From JBHJHK01 sp050330975 (GTDB lineage: Bacteria > Pseudomonadota > Gammaproteobacteria > Competibacterales > Competibacteraceae): a stretch of 5,712 nucleotides of DNA. Under the pieces are notes generated by a model that worked only from the letters and a program-made list of their open reading frames with translations, had not been told where the DNA came from and did not search any database. This document shows positions 1 to 3,576 of this stretch, piece by piece. Positions within the stretch are counted from its first letter, which is position 1. Every line of letters starts with the position of its first letter. A program made the translations under genes and the position numbers. The stretch covers positions 1 to 5,712 of the forward strand of contig JBHJHK010000188.1 of the NCBI GenBank assembly GCA_050330975.1. Direction: 5' to 3'.

Positions 1-36
1 GACTCCCGAGACCCCCGAGACTCCCGAGACCCTGGG
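1..36 (+). repeat. 9-bp tandem repeat inside the transposase reading frame
   Basis: About four head-to-tail copies of a 9-base unit (gactcccga / gacccccga / gactcccga / gaccctggg, the last diverged) begin at base 1. Because the unit is 9 bases, it encodes a three-residue repeat in any frame: Thr-Pro-Glu in the frame starting at base 2. It probably lies in a linker just before the catalytic domain. The left end is cut by the window edge, so the copy number is a minimum. Confidence 0.7.
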
Positions 37-74
37 CGCCGACGCGCTTCCAGGGCTTTCCCCCCCAGAGGCGG

Positions 75-587
75 ATGTTCATTCAAGACGCCACCGAGTG
101 GCCGATCGCAAGGCCCAGCGATCGGGACGACCAACGCGCCTGTTACAGCGGTAAGCACAAAGACCATACCCTCAAGACGTTGATCGTCATCGACGAGCAC
201 CTGACGATTCGCCTAGCTACGCCCCTAGTCGTTGGCCGCTGTCACGACAAGCGCTTGGCCGACGAGACAGGCTATACCTTGCCCTCCGGTAGCGAGCTGC
301 TTCAAGATCTTGGCTTTCAGGGCTTTGACGTGGAGGGCGTGGTCATCATCCAGCCTCATAAAAAGCCTCCCAAGGGCGTGTTGAGTGAGGAACAAAAAGC
401 GACCAATCGCGCCATCGCCTCGCGGCGGGTTCGGGTGGAGCACGTCATCGGCAGCGTTAAGCGCTATCGGGTGGTTAAAGAGCGGTTAAGGCTGTGGAGC
501 GAAGGTATTGCTGATCTGTTGATGAGCATTTGCTGTGGACTTCATAACTGGCGCATACATCTCTCTCCCTGGAAACCCCTCAGATAA
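75..587 (+). CDS. IS5-family DDE transposase (DDE_Tnp_4-like), 5' end missing or frameshifted
   Basis: DDE transposase catalytic domain, cutting and joining DNA at the ends of its insertion sequence. Counting from the ATG at 75 (170 residues), the first acidic motif is FIQDATE (D5). It is followed by YSGKHKDHTLK, HDKRLADE, the second acidic motif QDLGFQG (D78), and RVEHVIGSVKRYR, giving E122 with the R(3)E(6)K spacing of IS4/IS5 enzymes. The C-terminal CCGLHNWRI is also typical. The N-terminal helix-turn-helix half is absent, so ATG 75 is probably not the native start. This frame stays open to the left edge but reads an arginine/proline-rich stretch. The frame one base back (codons from base 2) reads TPETPETPETLGADALPGL then SPPEADV, which looks more like the natural sequence before the first D motif. 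A frame change around 50-84 is therefore likely, near a run of seven C at 60-66. Either the copy is decayed or it uses a frameshift. Family assignment is firm; functionality is doubtful. Confidence 0.8.
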   Translation: MFIQDATEWPIARPSDRDDQRACYSGKHKDHTLKTLIVIDEHLTIRLATPLVVGRCHDKRLADETGYTLPSGSELLQDLGFQGFDVEGVVIIQPHKKPPKGVLSEEQKATNRAIASRRVRVEHVIGSVKRYRVVKERLRLWSEGIADLLMSICCGLHNWRIHLSPWKPLR

Positions 588-665
588 GCGATATAAACCT
601 TAGTATGCTCATCCTTCCTGAATCAACCTCCTGTGCGTCTGCGGCACACCGTCTAAAGTCCAGCT

Positions 666-713
666 AAGAGTAAAAATAACTCGCTTGAAGATTACTCTTG
701 TTGAGAGTATTGT
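666..713 (+). promoter_or_regulatory. putative sigma-70 promoter overlapped by operator-like inverted repeats
   Basis: A -35-like TTGAAG (685-690) and a -10-like TATTGT (708-713) are 17 bases apart, each matching 4 of 6 consensus bases. Between them lies the dyad TACTCT-N5-AGAGTA (693-698 / 704-709). A further pair AAGAGTAA (666-673) and TTACTCTT (692-699) forms an 8-bp inverted repeat. Reduced to a core, GAGT at 668, ACTC at 679, ACTC at 694 and GAGT at 705 form two pairs, each spaced 11 bases start to start, about one helical turn. This is what autoregulation by a DNA-binding antitoxin or XRE regulator would look like. The repeats are seen; promoter function and the binding protein are inferred. 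Confidence 0.5.
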
Positions 714-764
714 CAACAGGAATTCGTCAAACCGGGGGTATGCTTTATGGCATCTTCAACTTGC

Positions 765-768
765 AGGA
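765..768 (+). promoter_or_regulatory. ribosome-binding site supporting GTG start at 777
   Basis: AGGA ends 8 bases before GTG 777, an ideal spacing. The conserved part of the XRE protein (TPNEKVFYQALG) begins right at this codon. The upstream ATG at 747 has only a G-run (734-738) before it and would add a non-family-like extension (MASSTCRTAA). Confidence 0.55.
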
Positions 769-776
769 CCGCCGCC

Positions 777-1133
777 GTGACTCCAAACGAGAAGGTGTTT
801 TATCAGGCCCTTGGCCAGCGCATTGCCTCCCTGCGCAAGGAGCAGGGCATCACCCAGGTACAACTGGCCAAGACACTGGGCATCGCCCAGCAGACCCTGG
901 CCCACTACGAGGTAGGCCGCCTACGCATCGCCGCCAGTACCCTGCCGCTGCTCGCCAAGGCCCTGACCACCTCGGTGGAGGAACTGCTCGGCGAGGAAAG
1001 CGCCACCATCAAGGGCAAACGCGGCCCAGCCCCTAAACTGCAACAGCAACTGGAGCAGATCAGCCAGCTTCCCAAGGCCAAACAGCGCTTTGTGATGGAG
1101 ATGCTGGATACCGTGATTCAACAGGCTTCGTGA
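777..1133 (+). CDS. XRE-family helix-turn-helix regulator of a toxin-antitoxin operon
   Basis: Cytoplasmic DNA-binding protein of 118 residues from the GTG start. An HTH_3/Cro-CI-type domain covers about residues 12-72: LGQRIASLRKEQGITQ, then the turn region QLAKTLGIAQ, and the recognition helix QQTLAHYEVGRLR, closing with TSVEELLGEE. A basic linker (KGKRGPAPKLQQQLEQ) leads to a C-terminal helix (LPKAKQRFVMEMLDTVI) that probably dimerises or contacts a partner. It is first in a three-gene operon. Its TGA (1131-1133) is 11 bases from the next start, and the antitoxin ribosome-binding site overlaps the stop. It likely represses its own promoter at the inverted repeats around 666-709. It could act as the third component of a tripartite toxin-antitoxin system or simply be a neighbouring regulator; the tight spacing favours the former. 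A start at ATG 747 (128 residues) is possible but less likely. Confidence 0.85.
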   Translation: MTPNEKVFYQALGQRIASLRKEQGITQVQLAKTLGIAQQTLAHYEVGRLRIAASTLPLLAKALTTSVEELLGEESATIKGKRGPAPKLQQQLEQISQLPKAKQRFVMEMLDTVIQQAS

Positions 1134-1136
1134 GGA
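1133..1136 (+). promoter_or_regulatory. ribosome-binding site of the antitoxin gene
   Basis: AGGA, starting on the last base of the XRE stop codon, lies 8 bases before ATG 1145. It selects this ATG over the in-frame GTG at 1130, which overlaps the XRE stop and would place the AGGA inside the coding region. Confidence 0.6.
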
Positions 1137-1144
1137 ACGCCACC

Positions 1145-1330
1145 ATGCAAACCGTCAAGCAAATCGTTCATGACATCGCCGAGCATCTGCCGGAGCAGGC
1201 CACCTTCGACGATGCCATGTACGCCTTGTACGTGCGCCAGAAGCTGGAACGTTCTATCCAGGCGGCTGAGGAAGGTAAGGTGACCTCGCAGGAGGAGATG
1301 GAAAAGCGGTATCTCAACGATGCGGGTTGA
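1145..1330 (+). CDS. small antitoxin of a ParE/RelE-type toxin-antitoxin pair
   Basis: A 61-residue acidic protein, predicted all helical, with no recognisable DNA-binding fold. It begins MQTVKQIVHDIAEHLPEQAT, followed by FDDAMYALYVRQKLERSIQ and the tail EEGKVTSQEEMEKRYL. The GKVTSQEE stretch resembles the toxin-wrapping C-terminal tails of many ParE/RelE antitoxins. Its role, inferred from position, is to bind and neutralise the toxin encoded immediately downstream. Lack of an obvious DNA-binding domain fits a three-component arrangement in which the upstream XRE protein supplies operator binding, as known for PaaA-type antitoxins. Its end overlaps the toxin start by 11 bases, which implies translational coupling. 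ATG 1145 was chosen from the AGGA at 1133-1136. An alternative GTG at 1130 would add five residues. I cannot name the exact antitoxin family. Confidence 0.8.
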   Translation: MQTVKQIVHDIAEHLPEQATFDDAMYALYVRQKLERSIQAAEEGKVTSQEEMEKRYLNDAG

Positions 1331-1628
1331 GTGGTCGGACTTCGCGCGCGACGATCTTGATGATCTGGTGCGCTACATCAGACGAGACTCGGCCTTTTAT
1401 GCCCGGCGCTTCGGCCAAAAAGTGGTGCTCGCTACCCGGCGGCTGAAGAAGTTTCCGGAAAGCGGGCGCATGATTCCAGAGGCCGAAGACCCCGCGCTAC
1501 GGGAGATCATCGTGCAAGGCTACCGCGTGATGTATCGCTTGGAGATCGACCGCGTGTTGATCCTCGCTGTCATGCATGGCACCCGGGATGTCGCGGGGCA
1601 GGAGAAAAAGCCGTGGGAGGATGATTGA
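1320..1628 (+). CDS. ParE/RelE-superfamily toxin
   Basis: A 102-residue protein of the ParE_toxin family, the usual length. Family features in order are an N-terminal strand (MRVEWSDFARDDL), two helices (LVRYIRRDSAFYARRFGQK and VVLATRRLKKFP), the hinge ESGRMIPE with PALREIIV, then GYRVMYRLEIDRVLILAVMHGTRD forming the C-terminal strands. The ALREI...YRVMYR...VMHGTRD pattern is diagnostic. ParE members poison DNA gyrase and RelE members cleave mRNA at the ribosome. The classic RelE catalytic residues are not evident, so ParE-like action is favoured, though the target cannot be settled from sequence. The ATG lies inside the antitoxin gene (11-base overlap) without a strong ribosome-binding site, so translation is probably coupled. 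It appears intact. The gene converges on DUF416, separated by a hairpin. Confidence 0.87.
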   Translation: MRVEWSDFARDDLDDLVRYIRRDSAFYARRFGQKVVLATRRLKKFPESGRMIPEAEDPALREIIVQGYRVMYRLEIDRVLILAVMHGTRDVAGQEKKPWEDD

Positions 1629-1630
1629 GA

Positions 1631-1651
1631 AAGCCCCGCAGCGCGGGACTT
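1631..1651. terminator. hairpin between convergent genes, likely intrinsic terminator
   Basis: Stem AAG-C-CCCGC pairs with GCGGG-A-CTT around an AGC loop, with one C/A mismatch (1634/1648). It starts 3 bases after the toxin stop. Read on the minus strand, the stem is followed by a short pyrimidine run (CTTTCTC), so it looks better as the terminator of the leftward DUF416 gene. On the plus strand the downstream bases are G-rich and termination would be weak. Confidence 0.5.
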
Positions 1652-1676
1652 GGGTGGGGTGTTCGCAGCTAAAGAA

Positions 1677-2204
1677 CTATCTCAACATCTCGCTCAGACT
1701 AAGCATTGGCTCACTGAAAGCGCTGGCTTTCAGCGCATTCAGTGACTGTTCTAACGGGCTAGATTGTAGTAGTCGCAAATCACGTTGCTGCCGTTGCAAT
1801 TCTCGCTGGACTATCGGATGAGCAAGAATCCTTGCCTCGGAGTCAGCAGCTCCAGTCTGAACATCAAGATCACGAATTGCGGCTTGGTCGGCCGCTTCAT
1901 AAGCACGGCGTGCTGACCATGCAGCCTCTTGGGCATCTGGCTTCAGCAGACAACGAATAGTGTATGCCAGCGAAGCAATGGCATGGTCAGCATAAACGTG
2001 AAACGGTGCCCACTGATCTTGCTCTTCCGGCAATAACTCCATTACTTCTTTCTGCACTGCTTCCCAATTAGTTTTCTCGGAAGAGTTACCGACTACTGCT
2101 TCCCAAAGCTGATCAATGACAGCTTTGGCGGAGCCCTTGGATTCTGGCGCAAAGCGCTCCGCGAACTGTTCGCAAGCTTCCAATTGCCTAGTTGTGCAAC
2201 ACAA
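1677..2204 (-). CDS. DUF416 (YjaG-like) family protein, 5'-truncated
   Basis: DUF416 protein of unknown function. The longest standard ORF starts at a TTG (2204) and has 175 residues, but family-like sequence continues upstream in the same frame to about 2258: LVKQLAPLPPVAKIAFAL followed by CCTTRQLEACEQFAERF. This aligns with the N-terminus of E. coli YjaG (pattern LERLESWQHVTFMACLCER). No ATG, GTG or TTG occurs between 2204 and the in-frame TGA at 2295-2297. The native start and roughly ten residues are therefore missing, replaced by the 5' part of another gene at about 2250-2260. Other family features are IDQLWEAVV, the acidic segment MELLPEEQDQW, and FHVYADHAIASLAYTIRCLL, then HPIVQRELQRQQRDLRLLQ. 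A shortened protein from TTG 2204 would lack the first helix, so this is probably a pseudogene. Base composition (about 47% G+C in a sampled 60 bases) differs from the GC-rich gene it is joined to, suggesting separate origin. Confidence 0.75.
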   Translation of the reverse strand: MCCTTRQLEACEQFAERFAPESKGSAKAVIDQLWEAVVGNSSEKTNWEAVQKEVMELLPEEQDQWAPFHVYADHAIASLAYTIRCLLKPDAQEAAWSARRAYEAADQAAIRDLDVQTGAADSEARILAHPIVQRELQRQQRDLRLLQSSPLEQSLNALKASAFSEPMLSLSEMLR

Positions 2205-2766
2205 GGCAAACGCAATCTTTGCAACAGGCGGCAGCGGCGCTAGTTGTTTGACAAGTCTGGAGGGCGATGACGTAGGTGCCGGGGCGATCCAACGTCAGGG
2301 TGGGCTTGACCGCCTCGGGGTCGTCGAGGGTCGCCCCTGAGCCGGCCGGCGCCTCGACGATCTCCCAGTGGTAGGCCAAAAACGGCCCATCGCGGTCGGT
2401 GGAGGCACTGGCGTCCAACACCACGGTATCGCCCAGCGCCGCCGCTTGGTCGAGGCCGGCATCGGCCACGGGGGGGGAGGCCAGGGTACAAAAATCCAGA
2501 TCGAGGCCGGTCAACAGCCCGTCGCCATCGCCATCACCGGCGGTGCCGGGCACCGCCACCGTCGTCCCCAGCTGGGTCACCAGCTGCTCGATATCGCGGT
2601 TGTCGGTGGCGCCATCCCCATTGACGTCACACACCATCACTGGCGCGGCGAGGCTTGCACCCCACCAAAGCCCCGCGATTCCCCCCATCACCCACCGTCC
2701 CCCGCGTCCCACGGCCTTCGCCGCGCGCTGTGGGCGGGTTTGTCGTTCCCCAGACCTCGATGTCAC
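2188..2766 (-). CDS. secreted protein with dockerin-like EF-hand loops and a truncated PKD domain
   Basis: 192 codons from GTG 2766. Residues 1-25 are basic; VMGGIAGLWWGASLAA (26-41) is a signal-peptide core with probable cleavage near 41-42, so the product is exported. Two textbook calcium-binding loops follow: D47-N49-D51-A53-D55-D58 and D78-D80-D82-L84-T86-D89, the dockerin/EF-hand pattern. They are flanked by C46 and C93, which could form a disulfide. A PKD domain starts at about 98 (PPVADAGLDQ), with VVLDASASTDRDG, YHWEIVEAP, and the ending PGTYVIALQ at residue 170. Full PKD domains continue with a V-x-D/N-x-G strand. Here the reading instead enters DUF416 DNA out of frame for 22 residues with five cysteines, then stops. 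The native gene was presumably longer, perhaps with more PKD repeats or an adhesin or enzyme module. The start is supported by GAGGAG at 8 bases. The N-terminal part is real; the C-terminal tail is probably an artefact of recombination. Confidence 0.72.
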   Translation of the reverse strand: MTSRSGERQTRPQRAAKAVGRGGRWVMGGIAGLWWGASLAAPVMVCDVNGDGATDNRDIEQLVTQLGTTVAVPGTAGDGDGDGLLTGLDLDFCTLASPPVADAGLDQAAALGDTVVLDASASTDRDGPFLAYHWEIVEAPAGSGATLDDPEAVKPTLTLDRPGTYVIALQTCQTTSAAAACCKDCVCLVLHN

Positions 2767-2774
2767 TGTTGTGG

Positions 2775-2780
2775 CTCCTC
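2775..2780 (-). promoter_or_regulatory. ribosome-binding site of the PKD/dockerin-like gene
   Basis: On the minus strand GAGGAG lies 8 bases before the GTG at 2766. This is a strong Shine-Dalgarno match. It justifies the GTG over the internal ATG that encodes residue 27, which would cut into the signal peptide's basic region. Confidence 0.6.
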
Positions 2781-3091
2781 AATGGAAAACAAAGCATCCC
2801 GCGCGCGACCCACAGCCGCACGTTCATCGCTCCGACTCAGAGCGACGTCAAAAATAAAAAGGTTATAAAATAAGAAAATCGCCTACGGATGGCGCCATGG
2901 CCCGCGCCAGCGATAAGTCATGGGATTTCTAGGCGCAGTGCGCAGTAAAAAAAAAGGCATGAGAAGGCAACCCCTCACAGCGTGATGGCCTCGTATCACC
3001 CACGACCGTGCCTTGGAACACGACGACGTGGTCGAAACATCCGTTGACGGAGTCGCGAAAAACAGCGCGTCACCGTTTTGCTGGGGGAGTT

Positions 3092-3117
3092 GCCCGAAGG
3101 GCGTTGGCCCGGTGGGC
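3092..3117. repeat. pair of adjacent GCCC-N3-GGGC hairpins
   Basis: GCCC-gaa-GGGC (3092-3102) and GCCC-ggt-GGGC (3107-3117) are perfect 4-bp-stem dyads with 3-base loops, repeating with a 15-base period. They resemble short intergenic palindromes or a weak structured leader. No function can be assigned. Confidence 0.5.
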
Positions 3118-3251
3118 GAATCGTTAGTGATTGTTAATAGGCCTAGCGGGGTCGGTTAAAAATAGTGAAGGTTTTTTGACAAATGCCTGTAACGGTTTTG
3201 AACAAGAAGTGACTAAACGACTGATGAGTCTGTTTTTATCAAAACCTGCGC

Positions 3252-3280
3252 AAGCGTTGAACCGGCTTAATCAACGACTT
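3252..3280. repeat. imperfect inverted repeat
   Basis: AAG-CGTTGA (3252-3260) pairs with TCAACG-A-CTT (3271-3280): nine base pairs with one bulged A (3277) and a 10-base loop. It lies at the right side of the AT-rich patch. It is too imperfect, and lacks the T-run, to be called a terminator. Confidence 0.4.
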
Positions 3281-3453
3281 ACGGGCACTCGCTGGAACGT
3301 CAACCAAGACCGATTTAGACAAATTTTAGACAAACAGAACACGCCAACAGCCCGGCGGTGGTACCGCACCGCATGGCGAGTGATCCCAGCTTTCCCGCAC
3401 AGCATCATGCCTGGACCTCATCACCCAGTGTGTGGCTCTACCAGTTCGCCGCC

Positions 3454-3492
3454 GGGTTCGAGAACTGGGTTCGAGAACTGGGTTCGAGGACA
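3454..3492 (+). repeat. 13-bp tandem repeat, three copies
   Basis: Three head-to-tail copies of GGGTTCGAGAACT occupy 3454-3466, 3467-3479 and 3480-3492. The third matches 11 of 13 bases. Each of the first two contains the small dyad GTTC-GA-GAAC, and an outer pair CCAGTTC (3441-3447) / GAACTGG (3462-3468) adds a 7-bp inverted repeat. Thirteen is not a multiple of three, so the array is unlikely to be coding. It ends 84 bases before the aldolase start, where it could serve as a regulator binding array. Confidence 0.75.
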
Positions 3493-3493
3493 C

Positions 3494-3512
3494 GGGGTGT
3501 TGAACAACCCCC
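3494..3512. other. small GC hairpin upstream of the aldolase gene
   Basis: GGGG-t-GTT (3494-3501) pairs with AAC-CCCC (3506-3512) around a GAAC loop, with a bulged T at 3498. It directly follows the 13-bp repeat array. The downstream sequence is not T-rich, so a leader structure or chance is more likely than a terminator. Confidence 0.4.
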
Positions 3513-3536
3513 TATTCGAGGTGAGGGTGGGCTCGT

Positions 3537-3542
3537 TACACT
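3537..3542 (+). promoter_or_regulatory. possible -10 element for the aldolase gene
   Basis: TACACT matches 4 of 6 bases of the -10 consensus and lies 34 bases before the start codon. No good -35 is found at 16-18 bases upstream (the region reads ATTCGA), so an activator would be needed. The 13-bp repeats just upstream could be its site. This is inference and weak. Confidence 0.2.
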
Positions 3543-3563
3543 GGGACGACCTTCCAGCTCCCC

Positions 3564-3570
3564 AGGGGGG
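3564..3570 (+). promoter_or_regulatory. ribosome-binding site of the aldolase gene
   Basis: A purine run AGGGGGG ends 6 bases before ATG 3577. It selects this ATG over the longer open frame starting at 3358, whose extra 73 codons run through the 13-bp tandem repeat and match nothing in the family. Confidence 0.6.
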
Positions 3571-3576
3571 ATCGCT

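Larger units (their letters stand above)
1..600 (+). mobile_element. 3' part of an IS5-type insertion sequence (left part outside window)
   Basis: The segment carries the catalytic half of a DDE transposase and runs off the left edge, so the left inverted repeat and the N-terminal DNA-binding part are not visible. The right boundary is approximate. It should lie soon after the transposase stop at 587, but without the left terminus I cannot identify the matching inverted repeat or a target duplication. The element directly precedes the toxin-antitoxin operon, which fits an accessory region. Family identity rests on the transposase motifs described in the CDS entry. Confidence 0.6.
588..776 (+). 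other. intergenic region between transposase and toxin-antitoxin operon
   Basis: No coding sequence is supported here up to the chosen GTG start at 777. Bases 588-660 should contain the right end of the insertion sequence, though I cannot define it. Bases 666-713 hold the promoter and inverted-repeat elements described separately. An ATG at 747 is in frame with the XRE gene and would give 10 extra residues, but the GTG at 777 has the better ribosome-binding site. Confidence 0.5.
2781..3576. other. long intergenic region without a convincing gene
   Basis: About 800 bases separate the divergent PKD-protein and aldolase genes. Contents in order: the minus-strand leader of the PKD gene (2781-2880, with an AT-rich stretch at 2848-2879); a run of nine A (2947-2955); two small GCCC-N3-GGGC hairpins (3092-3117); an AT-rich patch (3119-3240; 46 of 120 bases are G/C in 3121-3240); an imperfect hairpin (3252-3280); a 13-bp tandem repeat (3454-3492); a GC hairpin (3494-3512); and the aldolase leader. 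One plus-strand open frame (from about 3131, 176 codons) crosses the AT-rich patch and runs into the aldolase gene in another frame. Its product matches nothing I recognise and I do not call it. Confidence 0.6.

Noticed and set aside
747..776. ATG start for the XRE gene
   Set aside because: It adds ten residues unlike the family. GTG 777 has AGGA at ideal spacing and coincides with the start of conserved sequence. It remains possible.
698..1036. 112-codon frame overlapping the XRE gene
   Set aside because: Low-complexity proline/arginine product in a frame different from the well-supported XRE protein.
2368..2868. Plus-strand open frames opposite the PKD gene
   Set aside because: Histidine/glycine- and proline-rich shadows without motifs. 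The minus strand shows a signal peptide, two EF-hand loops and PKD motifs with a ribosome-binding site.
3176..3204. Perfect -35 hexamer TTGACA at 3176-3181
   Set aside because: The bases 17 downstream read TGAACA, a poor -10, and no gene follows closely.
3256..3262. GTTGAAC preceded by CAAGC, matching the GTTRRRY core of integron attC sites
   Set aside because: No RYYYAAC partner and no L-box pairing were found at attC-like distance upstream, and no integrase is in the window.
3358..3576. N-terminal extension of the aldolase reading frame
   Set aside because: The 73 extra codons run through the tandem repeat and match nothing in the family. ATG 3577 has an AGGGGGG site at 6 bases and gives the normal family length.
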